A stretch of DNA of 64,000 nt, taken from positions 124,001-188,000 of the forward strand of contig NZ_CANLRL010000001.1 of assembly GCF_947493595.1 (NCBI RefSeq), given 5' to 3'. The notes below the pieces were generated by a model. That model was given only the letters and a program-made list of their open reading frames with translations. It made no database searches and had not been told where the DNA came from. Below are positions 26,563 through 35,723 of the stretch, piece after piece. Position 1 is the stretch's first letter. Each line of letters begins with the position of its first letter. The translations under genes were made by a program, and so were the position numbers. Origin of the DNA: an uncultured Shimia sp. GTDB lineage: Bacteria > Pseudomonadota > Alphaproteobacteria > Rhodobacterales > Rhodobacteraceae.

Positions 26563-26623
26563 GGCAGCGCCGTTCCCTCCCCGTAGGAGGACACGGAACG
26601 TCCTCCCTGGGTCAGGCGCTGCC
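26563..26623. repeat. Long imperfect palindrome 3' of sucD, copy 2
   Basis: GGCAGCGCC (26563-26571) pairs with GGCGCTGCC (26615-26623). Inside, GTTCC/GGAAC and GGAGGA/TCCTCC can form further stems. It ends 28 bp from the sucD stop, the same offset as copy 1 from sucB. The right arm plus flank matches copy 1 at about 19 of 22 positions. Confidence 0.65.
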
Positions 26624-26651
26624 TTGTGTTGATATGCCGGACGGCAGGCAT

Positions 26652-27533
26652 TTAGCCGATCGCTTTAAGCACAGCTTCGCCGAGGCCGGCTGGGCTGTCT
26701 GCCACAACGATGCCAGCTTCCTGCATCGCGGCGATCTTGTCTTCGGCACCACCTTTGCCACCGGCAACAATCGCACCGGCGTGACCCATGCGACGGCCGG
26801 GAGGCGCTGTGCGGCCTGCGATGAAACCTGCGGTTGGCTTCCAGCGACCTTTCTTGCGCTCGTTGGCGAGGAATTCTGCGGCTTCTTCTTCCGCGGAACC
26901 ACCGATCTCACCGATCATGATGATGGACTGGGTCTCGTCATCGCTGAGGAACATGTCCAGCACGTCGATGTGCTCGGTGCCTTTGATGGGGTCGCCGCCG
27001 ATGCCCACAGCTGTGGACTGGCCCAGACCGATGTCTGCGGTCTGCTTTACCGCTTCGTAGGTCAGTGTGCCGGAGCGGGACACAACGCCCACGGAGCCAC
27101 GCTTGTGGATGTGGCCTGGCATGATGCCGATTTTGCAGGCGTCAGGCGTGATAACGCCCGGGCAGTTTGGACCGATCAGGCGGGAGGCAGAGCCTTCCAG
27201 TGCGCGCTGTACTTTCATCATGTCCAGCACTGGAATGCCTTCGGTGATGCAGATGATCAGTTCCATTTCCGCATCGATGGCTTCGAGGATCGAGTCGGCC
27301 GCGAAGGGCGGGGGCACATAGATCACAGAAGCGTTGGCTTCGGTCTTGGCCTTGGCGTCGTGTACCGAGTCAAAGACCGGCAGGCCGAGGTGTTCCATGC
27401 CACCTTTGCCCGGGGTCACGCCGCCGACCATTTTGGTGCCATACGCGATGGCTTGTTCAGAGTGGAAGGTGCCCTGAGAGCCGGTGAAGCCCTGACAGAT
27501 TACCTTGGTGTTTTCGTCTACGAGAATAGCCAT
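26652..27533 (-). CDS. sucD: Succinyl-CoA synthetase, alpha subunit
   Basis: A 293-residue subunit carrying the CoA-binding Rossmann domain ([17 protein letters not shown] near the N terminus) and the phosphorylated active-site His in [11 protein letters not shown]. It acts with SucC to make succinate, CoA and ATP from succinyl-CoA. GGAGACT lies upstream of the ATG. Unusually it is not adjacent to sucC: a 160-residue secreted-protein gene intervenes. Confidence 0.97.
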   Translation of the reverse strand: MAILVDENTKVICQGFTGSQGTFHSEQAIAYGTKMVGGVTPGKGGMEHLGLPVFDSVHDAKAKTEANASVIYVPPPFAADSILEAIDAEMELIICITEGIPVLDMMKVQRALEGSASRLIGPNCPGVITPDACKIGIMPGHIHKRGSVGVVSRSGTLTYEAVKQTADIGLGQSTAVGIGGDPIKGTEHIDVLDMFLSDDETQSIIMIGEIGGSAEEEAAEFLANERKKGRWKPTAGFIAGRTAPPGRRMGHAGAIVAGGKGGAEDKIAAMQEAGIVVADSPAGLGEAVLKAIG

Positions 27534-27615
27534 TTGGCAGTCTCCTTGGGGTTAGAACTTTGGCAAATCGACTCGTTCGCCATTGTTGCGAGGGGCACCT
27601 GGTGCCCTTCGGACT

Positions 27616-28098
27616 CTATCTTTGTCTTTCGAAAGTGACCTGGCTCGATCCGTATCCGCTCGAGACGAAACGCAAACTCACCTTTTGGGTGCCCAGTTGA
27701 AAGAATTGCTCCGAAACCGTGCTGTTTATTTTTCGAGATTTCCGAGTAAACCCTTTATCAACCAGCGACTTTCCAGCAATTTTGAAGGCTTCCTTGTGGT
27801 CAGAACGTGTCCAGATATTAACTGAAACGAAGCATTCTCTCTTGCCTTGGGTTCCAACGACAATTTCAGTTCGGGCAAGGGCATTGGGCCTTTTAACAGC
27901 AAACCGCATGTTCCCCATAAACCCTTTGAAGCCCAAGCTCTTGAGCGTCTTTGTACTGGTTCCCGAAGCCATGAAGGCCGCGCAAGCATCGCTGCCTTGA
28001 ATGACACGATTAGCAACCTCTTTTGGCAGTGAACTTGAAGCCACTGCCGCCTGAGGAAGGGAAAACGCCAACAACGAACTGATAAGGAAAGCTTTCAT
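27616..28098 (-). CDS. Secreted protein of unknown function inside sucC-sucD
   Basis: A 160-residue precursor with a Sec signal peptide (MKAFLISSLLAFSLPQAAVA, cleaved near residue 20) and a basic mature domain with two cysteines (DACAAF, RECFVS). ATG 28098 lies 7 nt after AAGG; an in-frame GTG immediately precedes it. The base composition looks less GC-rich than the neighbouring suc genes, with more A/T at third positions (for example the AAA/TTT-rich stretch 27700-27800), consistent with later insertion. No domain is recognised. Transcription must pass through it from sucC to sucD unless sucD has its own promoter. Confidence 0.65.
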   Translation of the reverse strand: MKAFLISSLLAFSLPQAAVASSSLPKEVANRVIQGSDACAAFMASGTSTKTLKSLGFKGFMGNMRFAVKRPNALARTEIVVGTQGKRECFVSVNIWTRSDHKEAFKIAGKSLVDKGFTRKSRKINSTVSEQFFQLGTQKVSLRFVSSGYGSSQVTFERQR

Positions 28099-28101
28099 CA
28101 C

Positions 28102-29295
28102 TTAGCCTTTAACCGCTTTCACGATTTTCTCGGCGCCGTCGGACAGGTTGTCCGCCGCGATCACATCAAGACCGGAGGTGTTGATGATCTCTTTGCCGGC
28201 TTCCACGTTGGTGCCTTCGAGACGCACAACCAGCGGCACCTGCAGGCCAACTTCTTTCACCGCGGCCACAACGCCCTCTGCGATCACGTCACAGCGCATG
28301 ATGCCGCCGAAGATGTTCACGAGGATGCCTTTGACGTTTGGATCAGAGGTGATGATCTTGAACGCTTCGGTCACTTTCTCTTTGGTTGCGCCGCCGCCCA
28401 CGTCGAGGAAGTTGGCAGGTTCTGCACCGTAGAGTTTGATGATGTCCATGGTGGCCATCGCGAGACCCGCGCCATTCACCATGCAGCCGATTTCACCGTC
28501 CAGAGCGATGTAGTTCAGGTCGTACTTGGACGCCTCAAGCTCTTTGGGGTCTTCTTCGGTGTCATCGCGCAGTTCGACGATGTCCGCGTGGCGGTAGAGG
28601 GCGTTGCCGTCAAAGCCAACTTTGGCGTCGAGCACTTTCAGGGACCCACCTGGCATGACGATCAGCGGGTTGATCTCCAGCTGCTCCATGTCTTTTTCCA
28701 TGAAGGCTTTGTAGAGAATGCCCATCAGCTTCACGCATTCTTTGACCTGTGCGCCTTTCAGGCCCAAGGAGAAGGCAACGCGACGGCCGTGGTATGGCTG
28801 GTAGCCAGTGGCCGGGTCCACAGAGAAAGACAGGATTTTCTCAGGGGTGGCTTCGGCCACTTCTTCGATGTCCATGCCGCCTTCGGTGGAGCACACAAAG
28901 GACACGCGGGAGGTCTGACGATCCACCAGCAGAGCCAGATACAGCTCACGTTCGATGTCGGAGCCGTCTTCGATGTAGATGCGGTTGACCTGTTTGCCCG
29001 CTGGACCGGTCTGGTGGGTCACAAGGGTGCGGCCCAGCATCTTTTTGGCTTCTTCGGCGGCTTCTTCGACCGATTTGGCGAGGCGGACACCGCCTTTTTC
29101 ACCTGCGTCGGCTTCTTTGAAAGAGCCTTTGCCGCGCCCACCTGCGTGGATTTGCGCCTTCACAACCCAAAGGGGGCCGTCAAGTTCGCCAGCGGCGGAT
29201 TTTGCGTCTTCTGCTTTGAGAACGGCGCGGCCTTCGGACACCGGGGCGCCGTAGGAGCGAAGCAGGGCTTTCGCCTGATATTCGTGGATGTTCAT
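28102..29295 (-). CDS. sucC: Succinyl-CoA synthetase, beta subunit (ADP-forming)
   Basis: A 397-residue ATP-grasp protein. [19 protein letters not shown] opens the ATP-grasp domain, [13 protein letters not shown] binds nucleotide phosphate, and the CoA-ligase domain near residues 320-330 has [15 protein letters not shown]. It is the first gene of the sucC-x-sucD-sucA-sucB run and is preceded by paired TGTGATCACA palindromes 96-126 bp upstream. Confidence 0.97.
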   Translation of the reverse strand: MNIHEYQAKALLRSYGAPVSEGRAVLKAEDAKSAAGELDGPLWVVKAQIHAGGRGKGSFKEADAGEKGGVRLAKSVEEAAEEAKKMLGRTLVTHQTGPAGKQVNRIYIEDGSDIERELYLALLVDRQTSRVSFVCSTEGGMDIEEVAEATPEKILSFSVDPATGYQPYHGRRVAFSLGLKGAQVKECVKLMGILYKAFMEKDMEQLEINPLIVMPGGSLKVLDAKVGFDGNALYRHADIVELRDDTEEDPKELEASKYDLNYIALDGEIGCMVNGAGLAMATMDIIKLYGAEPANFLDVGGGATKEKVTEAFKIITSDPNVKGILVNIFGGIMRCDVIAEGVVAAVKEVGLQVPLVVRLEGTNVEAGKEIINTSGLDVIAADNLSDGAEKIVKAVKG

Positions 29296-29714
29296 GGAAC
29301 TGTCCCATCTTGCTGCGATTGGAGCAGTTCTGGCACAGTCCTGTCGAGCCGATAAGCAAATTCGACAGGAATGGTGGATTTTTTCTCATTTGTGATCACA
29401 GTCTCAAAACGTGTGATCACAAAATGTAGCTGCTCGGCGGAAAGCCGCACAAGTTATTTAAAATGTCTGTGAAATAAGGCGATGCGCGTGCGACTCGGAC
29501 TGCGGCGTCGCGTTACCGCCAACGGTTTGGCGCCCGCAAACTGTGATGCGCCCGCTTTGTGGTATTGGATTTGACGTGACATAAGACCAAATCACCCGGA
29601 GGGCATTGGCGTGACAGCCTCGTCACCAATAGCGCGGGCGGGTAATTGCAAGGGGCGCGCGCCTTTGTGGCTAAGCGCCGCAGTTGGTGGTGCCGTGACC
29701 TGCGAGGGGGCGGG
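29296..29714. other. Non-coding spacer upstream of sucC
   Basis: About 420 bp without a convincing gene. It holds the sucC leader and the paired TGTGATCACA operators (29391-29421). The inverted repeat CCTGTCGA (29340-29347)/TCGACAGG (29372-29379) also lies here. A short GTG-initiated frame at 29611 with a GGAGGG upstream overlaps the lipoprotein gene antisense and is not accepted. Confidence 0.6.
29391..29421 (-). promoter_or_regulatory. Paired TGTGATCACA operator upstream of sucC
   Basis: Two perfect 10-bp palindromes TGTGATCACA at 29391-29400 and 29412-29421, centres 21 bp apart, two helical turns. The same pair with a 20-bp spacing precedes sdhC. The bound protein is unknown; dimeric regulators binding the same face of DNA are expected from the spacing. 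Confidence 0.7.
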
Positions 29715-29972
29715 CTACGTTGGCATACAAGACGTAACGCCACCCGGGGTGCTCATCAGGGTTGTCCCCTGTGGGCACGCTGCAACGGGGTAGGAAGCTG
29801 CGGTTGCTGGATATCCCTGTGTCGGGACCTGGCTGTTGGGACCCGGGGAAACAGGCGGCTCACTTTGAGGGCCGGCGCGCACAGTTCGATCTGACGTTGT
29901 TTGGTGATTTCCGCAGGCCGTGAGGGTTGCGAAAGACATCAGGACGACTGGCAGAACTAGGCGATGGAACAT
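29715..29972 (-). CDS. Small Pro/Ser-rich lipoprotein
   Basis: An 85-residue precursor. The signal MFHRLVLPVVLMSFATLTAC ends in the lipobox LTAC, placing the lipidated Cys at residue 20. The mature part is low-complexity (Pro, Ser, Thr, Gly) with two further cysteines. ATG 29972 follows GAGG by 6 nt; the longer upstream extension has no ribosome site. No family recognised. It is divergent from the glycosyltransferase-like gene. Confidence 0.6.
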   Translation of the reverse strand: MFHRLVLPVVLMSFATLTACGNHQTTSDRTVRAGPQSEPPVSPGPNSQVPTQGYPATAASYPVAACPQGTTLMSTPGGVTSCMPT

Positions 29973-30171
29973 GGGGGCCTCAATCAGATTGTTAAAAAGA
30001 ATTGGCGGCGGCAAAGCGCATACATGGAGAAAGTGTAGGCAGTTTGCGGGCCAGCGCAACCAAAACGAAGTGATTGACAGTCCGGCGCGCATTGTTGTTT
30101 TACAGGCCACGCTGTCTCCACATTTTTGGAGACGGTAAATAGGCCGATTGGCATTTATTTGGAGAAGTTGT

Positions 30172-31170
30172 TTGCGTTGGGATATTGTGACGACGGCCTT
30201 TGAGCCAACTGCGGTGACTTTGGGGTTTCTGGCGCATCATGTGGATTTAGGCGTTAACAAGATTTGGCTGCATTTGGACGCGCCGAACTCTGAGCTGGAA
30301 TCGCTTGTTGGAGATCATCCCCAAATTCAGATCATCAATTGCAATGCCGCCTATTGGGCGGCAAGTTCCAATGGCGAGCGGCCGTGGGATTTCCGGATCC
30401 GCCAAACCATCAATGCGGATGCGGCTATGGCGCAAAGCTCGGCTGATTGGATCGCCCACATTGATGCCGACGAATATGTCACCAATGAGAGTGCTCTGTT
30501 TGCCTTTCTTCAGAAGCAACCGGATGAGGTGTTGACCGTGGTGGTGCCGAACGGAGAGAGGGTGCACCGCCGGGGAGGTAGGCAGCCGCATATTTTCACC
30601 GGCACATTTCGGTTGCCGTTTCCGCCGCGCATTCACCGAGCTTTGCCATTGTTGTATGGAAAACATGCCAAGTACCTGCAAAAAGGCCTGGCGGGGTATT
30701 GGCACGGGAAAGCCTTTACACGCGTGTCGTCCGGACTGCCGTTGGCCTTGCACCGCGCGAAACTGCCCGAGGGCATGAAAGTTCATGAGGGGCAACGCGA
30801 GTTTTCTGAGCAGGCGATTTTGCATTTTGACGGCATGACCAAGGCGCATTGGCTGGACAAAATGCGCAAGAAGGCGCCGGGAGGCAAAGTGCTGAAGCCC
30901 CATAACCCTGCACGTATTCGCCAGGCACAGGATGTTTGGGACAACCGCGACAACGGACCGTATCTCGATCACCTTTATCAGCACGTCAAAGAGATCAACG
31001 GGGCGCAACAGATATTGCTAAACTTGCTTGGGCGGGGAAAGGCGTTTGATGTGGACGTGCCCGCCAAGATCAAAGCGGTGTTTCCACATGCAAATGTGGA
31101 TCTGACGCCAGAAGCGGTGGATGCGGCGCTCAAAGACATTCAGGACGGGCGGGTGCCCACCGCGTTCTAA
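30172..31170 (+). CDS. Glycosyltransferase family 2-type protein
   Basis: A protein of about 332 residues with a GT-A-like N-terminal half: RWDIVTTAFEPTAVTLGFLA, a nucleotide-sugar-type strand, and a DxD motif in HIDADEYV (about residues 100-107). This matches the Glyco_tranf_2_4 group that adds sugars to surface glycans; acceptor and donor are unknown. TTG 30172 is preferred, 7 nt after GGAGAAG; an earlier in-frame TTG at 30148 lies before that ribosome site. No other polysaccharide genes are nearby, so it is an isolated gene convergent with mdh. Confidence 0.72.
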   Translation: MRWDIVTTAFEPTAVTLGFLAHHVDLGVNKIWLHLDAPNSELESLVGDHPQIQIINCNAAYWAASSNGERPWDFRIRQTINADAAMAQSSADWIAHIDADEYVTNESALFAFLQKQPDEVLTVVVPNGERVHRRGGRQPHIFTGTFRLPFPPRIHRALPLLYGKHAKYLQKGLAGYWHGKAFTRVSSGLPLALHRAKLPEGMKVHEGQREFSEQAILHFDGMTKAHWLDKMRKKAPGGKVLKPHNPARIRQAQDVWDNRDNGPYLDHLYQHVKEINGAQQILLNLLGRGKAFDVDVPAKIKAVFPHANVDLTPEAVDAALKDIQDGRVPTAF

Positions 31171-31177
31171 GCACAAA

Positions 31178-31205
31178 AAAGGCGCCGCAGAGGGCGCCTT
31201 TTTCA
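31178..31205. terminator. Bidirectional terminator between glycosyltransferase and mdh
   Basis: AAAGGCGCC (31178-31186) pairs perfectly with GGCGCCTTT (31193-31201) over a 6-nt loop, with T runs on both strands. Confidence 0.88.
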
Positions 31206-31223
31206 ATTCAGTGCAAGCGTGGC

Positions 31224-32210
<987 letters not shown>

Positions 32211-32343
32211 TTATCGGGGGGTGGCTTAAGTCGAAATGCGCGTTGACGCAAGTGTTTGAAGCTGAAGCTTCACGAGTAGGCGGAGAGCTGAACAGGGATA
32301 AGGAGCAAAATTTCTTGCGCAATTTGTATGGTTTGGCGCGCTT

Positions 32344-32358
32344 GATTTGCGGCAAATC
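32344..32358. promoter_or_regulatory. Palindrome between mdh and a small lipoprotein gene
   Basis: GATTTGC-G-GCAAATC is a perfect 7-bp inverted repeat around one base, 52-66 bp upstream of the lipoprotein start. It contains the octamer TGCGGCAA also found upstream of phaA, phaB, mcl2 and ecm. Confidence 0.4.
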
Positions 32359-32409
32359 CTGTGAGTAGATGGCGGGCATAAATCACAGGCTTCTTTGAGG
32401 ACCAATAAA

Positions 32410-32613
32410 ATGAAAACAACCATGAAAACCCTGATGGCACTGACGTTGGTGGCCATGACAGTGTCCGCGTGTGGCGGTGGCAATGCGACAACAAACGTAC
32501 AAGCCGTAAGCGTTGGCGACCAGCTTGCTTCCTTGGAGAAAGCCTATGCAGAAGGTCTGGTGACAGACAAAGAATACAAAGATCAGCGCAAGAAGATTCT
32601 TGACGGGAAGTGA
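32410..32613 (+). CDS. Small lipoprotein with SHOCT-like C terminus
   Basis: A 67-residue precursor. The signal peptide ends in the lipobox VSAC. After a short linker, the C-terminal 32 residues (QLASLEKAYAEGLVTDKEYK, then DQRKKILDG) match the short SHOCT helix pair, a module found at the ends of many unrelated bacterial proteins and thought to mediate oligomerisation. ATG 32410 lies 9 nt after GAGG; a TTG upstream in frame is less likely. Function unknown. Confidence 0.75.
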   Translation: MKTTMKTLMALTLVAMTVSACGGGNATTNVQAVSVGDQLASLEKAYAEGLVTDKEYKDQRKKILDGK

Positions 32614-32688
32614 TCGCACTTTCGCTGCTTTGCAGCATGAGTGGCCACAAATTTCGGCAGGCGCGGCATCGGCTGCGCCTGTTTTTCT

Positions 32689-33429
32689 ATGACTGATTCT
32701 CTCACATTCTGGATGCTGGCACCAATTGCGGTGTTGTTTGCCGGGGTGTCCAAAGCTGGTTTTGGCTCTGGTGCGGCTTTTGCCAGCGCGGCGGTGCTGG
32801 CGCTCATCCTGCCGCCTGCGCAGGCGTTGGGGCTGATGTTGCCCGTGTTGATGGTGATCGATCTCGCGACGCTGCGGCCTTATTGGGGCAAATGGCACTG
32901 GCCGGAGGCGCGGGTGTTGATCCTCGGCGGCATTCCAGGTGTGGTCGGGGGTGTTGCGCTGTTTCGCGTGGCCAATGACGATGTGTTGCGTCTTTTGATG
33001 GGCGCAGTCTCTCTTGGCTTTGTGATTTGGCAGCTGTGGCCGCGCGCGGCGACACGTCAAAAAATGCCTGTGCGCTTGGGGGGCTTGGCCGGAGCTTTGG
33101 CGGGGTTCACCAGCTTTGTTAGCCATGCGGGAGGCCCGCCAGCGGCCGTGTATCTATTGTCTCGAGGGCTGGGCAAGACCGCCTATCAAGCCACCACGGT
33201 TTTGGTGTTTTGGGTGATTAATATTGCAAAATTTGTGCCCTATGCGTTCCTCGGGGTGTTTACCGCCGAGACCCTGCGCGCGGGTGTGGTTTTGGCACCA
33301 TTCGCGCTGCTGGGAGCCTGGATAGGTGTGAGGCTGCATCACGCCGTATCAGAGCGGGTCTTCTTTGCGTTGACCTATACGCTCCTGTCGATCACCGGCG
33401 TGACACTGATTTGTAACGCGCTTTTCTAA
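32689..33429 (+). CDS. TauE/SafE-family sulfite/organosulfonate exporter-like permease
   Basis: A 246-residue membrane protein with about eight hydrophobic helices in two repeats. GVSKAGFGSGAAFASAAVLA near the N terminus and SFVSHAGGPPAAVYLLSRGL in the second half are the paired signature loops of TauE/SafE. The family exports sulfite, sulfoacetate or similar anions; substrate unknown here. The ATG at 32689 gives a normal start although no strong ribosome site is visible. Confidence 0.82.
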   Translation: MTDSLTFWMLAPIAVLFAGVSKAGFGSGAAFASAAVLALILPPAQALGLMLPVLMVIDLATLRPYWGKWHWPEARVLILGGIPGVVGGVALFRVANDDVLRLLMGAVSLGFVIWQLWPRAATRQKMPVRLGGLAGALAGFTSFVSHAGGPPAAVYLLSRGLGKTAYQATTVLVFWVINIAKFVPYAFLGVFTAETLRAGVVLAPFALLGAWIGVRLHHAVSERVFFALTYTLLSITGVTLICNALF

Positions 33430-33441
33430 AGGCGTGTGACA

Positions 33442-33759
33442 TCAAGCGTCGTCACCTTTGGCCGGCAGAGCTTCGGCAAGCTTTTCATAGGATTGGCCGG
33501 TCGCCATCAGGCATGTGGAGCCGTTTGGCATGGTGACGGTGATGGTCCAGCTGCCGGAATCTTCGGAGGCAAAAATCTCCACCATGGAGCCCTGTGTGCC
33601 AAGACCAAGCGCCTGACGGGATTCCCCGTACTTCTGGGCCAGACGTTCCACAACCAGGTCGCGGGTGGCGCAATGTTGCATGTTCTGTGCCTGGGCGATT
33701 GAGGTGGCGCAGATCGAAAGGCCAAGACCGGCCGTCAGGGTCAAAAAAGTGCGTTTCAT
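33442..33759 (-). CDS. Small secreted protein of unknown function
   Basis: A 105-residue precursor with a Sec signal (MKRTFLTLTAGLGLSICATS, cleaved after AQA) and a mature domain of about 80 residues with two cysteines (MQHCAT, STCLMA) and strands SWTITVTMPNGSTCLMA. GAGGAAA lies 4-5 nt before ATG 33759. I recognise no family. It is convergent with the TauE gene (12 bp between stops) and divergent from mcl2. Confidence 0.7.
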   Translation of the reverse strand: MKRTFLTLTAGLGLSICATSIAQAQNMQHCATRDLVVERLAQKYGESRQALGLGTQGSMVEIFASEDSGSWTITVTMPNGSTCLMATGQSYEKLAEALPAKGDDA

Positions 33760-33991
33760 GTGGTTTCCTCTCATTAAGAAGGCATGTGCGCGCCTTTTGC
33801 ACGCCATGGATTTCAAAGCTCTCGCCTCTTCTTATGATCGCGGTCCTTTTGAACCGTCTTTGCGTTCCTCCCACAGGAAGCGATGGGGTGAGTGTGCGCA
33901 GGTTGGGGCTTAAAAATGGTTAACGTAACGATTTCATTGTTTCCAAAACCGCGACATTTGGCGCATCCGCTTGAGTTAGCGTGAGACTTTT

Positions 33992-34065
33992 CTGCGATGC
34001 GGCAAAAACGCCCTTGAAGTTTTCTGAGAAAAATGCACCTCTCTGCGCAACATAATTGCGGAGAG
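33992..34065 (+). promoter_or_regulatory. mcl2 upstream region with three candidate operator elements
   Basis: The 310-bp gap 33760-34069 has no gene. CTGCGATGCGGCAAAA (33992-34007) matches CTGCGTTGCGGCAAAA upstream of ecm at 15 of 16 positions. TGCGCAACATAATT (34044-34057) is identical to a 14-mer upstream of phaB and lies in an inverted repeat CTCTGCGCAA-N5-TTGCGGAGAG (34041-34065, 9 of 10 pairs) that covers the ribosome site of mcl2. Confidence 0.5.
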
Positions 34066-34069
34066 AGTC

Positions 34070-34924
34070 ATGGATCAGCGCGCACGCCCCTTTCGGTCGG
34101 TTCTTTACATTCCTGGGTCCAAGGACCGTGCATTGGAAAAAGCACGTGGTTTGCCGGTGGATGCCATCATCTTTGATCTCGAAGATGCGGTGGCACCGGA
34201 CGAAAAGGAAAACGCCCGTGCCACATTGGCGGATGCGTTGACACAGGGCGGATATGGAAGCCGGATGCGCATTGTTCGGATCAATGGTCTGGACACACAA
34301 TGGGGCGAGGCGGATGCCAAGGCCGCGGCGGGTATGGATTGTGATGCAGTGCTGCTGCCAAAGGTGGAAAACGCCGCGCAGGTCGATGCGCTAGCCGCGT
34401 TGATTGGCGATAAGCCGATTTGGGCAATGATGGAAACACCGCGCGGCATGCTGAATGCAGCAGAGATTGCGGCGCATCCACAGTTGACTGGCTTTGTGAT
34501 GGGCACCAATGACCTTGCCAAAGAGCTGCAAACCCGTTTCCGCCCAGATCGGTTGCCAATGATGGCGGGGTTGGGTCTGTGTCTGCTGGCTGCCAAGGCC
34601 GAGGGCATTGTGATTGTTGATGGCGTGTACAATGCGTTCAAAGATGCCGAAGGCCTGAAGGTGGAATGTGATCAGGGCCGTGACATGGGCTTTGATGGCA
34701 AAACGCTGATCCACCCGGCGCAGGTAGATGTGGCCAATGCGGCCTTTGCGCCAAGTGAGGCTGAGATCGATCTGGCGAAGCGTCAGATTGCGGCGTTTGA
34801 AGAGTGCGAAGCCAGCGGGCAGGGCGTGGCCGTGGTGGATGGCAAGATTGTCGAAAACCTGCACATTGTCACCGCGCGTGAAATTTTGGCAAAGGCGGAT
34901 GCAATCGCCGCGCTGGAAGGTTAA
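34070..34924 (+). CDS. mcl2: CitE-like CoA-ester lyase/thioesterase, probable (3S)-malyl-CoA thioesterase
   Basis: A 284-residue HpcH/HpaI-aldolase-type TIM barrel. FRSVLYIPGSKDRALEKARG opens the barrel, the metal and acid residues lie in IFDLEDAVAPDEK, and MMETPRGMLNAAEIA and GFVMGTNDLAKEL follow. It is shorter than Mcl1 lyases (about 318 aa) and resembles the Rhodobacter Mcl2 group, which hydrolyses (3S)-malyl-CoA to malate in the last step of the ethylmalonyl-CoA pathway. The position before nnrU and mch and near sdh supports this choice over lyase activity; the sequence alone does not prove it. Confidence 0.8.
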   Translation: MDQRARPFRSVLYIPGSKDRALEKARGLPVDAIIFDLEDAVAPDEKENARATLADALTQGGYGSRMRIVRINGLDTQWGEADAKAAAGMDCDAVLLPKVENAAQVDALAALIGDKPIWAMMETPRGMLNAAEIAAHPQLTGFVMGTNDLAKELQTRFRPDRLPMMAGLGLCLLAAKAEGIVIVDGVYNAFKDAEGLKVECDQGRDMGFDGKTLIHPAQVDVANAAFAPSEAEIDLAKRQIAAFEECEASGQGVAVVDGKIVENLHIVTAREILAKADAIAALEG

Positions 34925-34963
34925 CTCTTACCCCACAACCAAATAATCCAGCGAGGGAGCGAG

Positions 34964-35515
34964 ATGACGTTATTGGTTCTTGGGGTGCTACTTTGGGCCG
35001 GGGCCCATTTTTTCAAGCGGGTCCTGCCCGGTGTGCGGGAGCCTATGGGCGACAAAGGCAAAGGGCTTGTGGCGATCGCGCTTGTTGCCTCGATTGTGCT
35101 CATGGTGATTGGCTTTCAGGCAGCACCGGTTGAGGACGTTTTGTGGGTGGCACCAAGTTTTGCCAAGCACATCAACAATTTGGCGGTTCTGTTTGCCATT
35201 TTCCTGATGAGCCCCGCGCCGCGCAAAGGCAAACTGTTCAATGGGATGCGTCACCCGATGCTGATTGGGTTTGCTTTGTGGGCGTGTGCGCACCTTTGGG
35301 TCAACGGCGATATGCCGTCACTGGTCCTGTTTGGCGGCCTGTTGGTTTGGGCGCTTGCCGAGATTGTGGTGATCAACAAAGCCGAAGGGCCTTGGACGCC
35401 AACAGAGACCGGCAGTATTGCCAAAGATGGCATGTTTTTTGTCGCGTCCATCATTCTGATGGGTGTGATCGGATATATTCACGGGCTTGTCGGCCCAAGC
35501 CCATTTGGAGGGTAA
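34964..35515 (+). CDS. NnrU-family membrane protein
   Basis: A 183-residue inner-membrane protein with six hydrophobic segments; HFFKRVLPGVREPMGDKGKG, RHPMLIGFALWACAHLWVNG and the C-terminal GLVGPSPFGG match NnrU. In denitrifiers NnrU is required for nitrite/nitric-oxide reductase expression, but relatives occur widely without denitrification genes, as here. GAGGGAGCGAG precedes the ATG. It lies 39 bp after mcl2 and 4 bp before the DUF1737 gene. Confidence 0.85.
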   Translation: MTLLVLGVLLWAGAHFFKRVLPGVREPMGDKGKGLVAIALVASIVLMVIGFQAAPVEDVLWVAPSFAKHINNLAVLFAIFLMSPAPRKGKLFNGMRHPMLIGFALWACAHLWVNGDMPSLVLFGGLLVWALAEIVVINKAEGPWTPTETGSIAKDGMFFVASIILMGVIGYIHGLVGPSPFGG

Positions 35516-35519
35516 GCAC

Positions 35520-35723
35520 ATGAAACTCTACCGTTTTCTCTCCGAAGAGGACACATCGGCGTTTTGTCACAAGGTGACAGACGCGCTTAACAAGGGGTGG
35601 GAGCTGTATGGCTCCCCGACACAGACCTTTTGCCACAAGACCGGCGTGATGCGTTGCGGTCAATCCGTGGTGAAGGAAGTGGAGGGCACTTACACCCCGG
35701 AGACCAAACTGGGAGAACACTGA
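35520..35723 (+). CDS. DUF1737 small protein
   Basis: A 67-residue protein, MKLYRFLSEEDTSAFCHKVT..., matching DUF1737: an N-terminal strand, a helix, then GWELYGSPTQTF and a short beta hairpin. No function is known. ATG 35520 follows GGAGGG by 7 nt. Its TGA overlaps the mch ATG by one base, so expression is coupled to mesaconyl-CoA hydratase. Confidence 0.8.
   Translation: MKLYRFLSEEDTSAFCHKVTDALNKGWELYGSPTQTFCHKTGVMRCGQSVVKEVEGTYTPETKLGEH

Noticed and set aside
29391-29421. TGTGATCACA boxes as CRP/FNR sites
   Set aside because: The CRP consensus has TGTGA and TCACA separated by six bases; here the half-sites abut, so a different protein family is more likely.
29611-29793. GTG-initiated 60-codon frame with a GGAGGG 7 nt upstream
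   Set aside because: It overlaps the lipoprotein gene antisense, has no recognisable feature, and the lipoprotein on the other strand has a clear lipobox and ribosome site.
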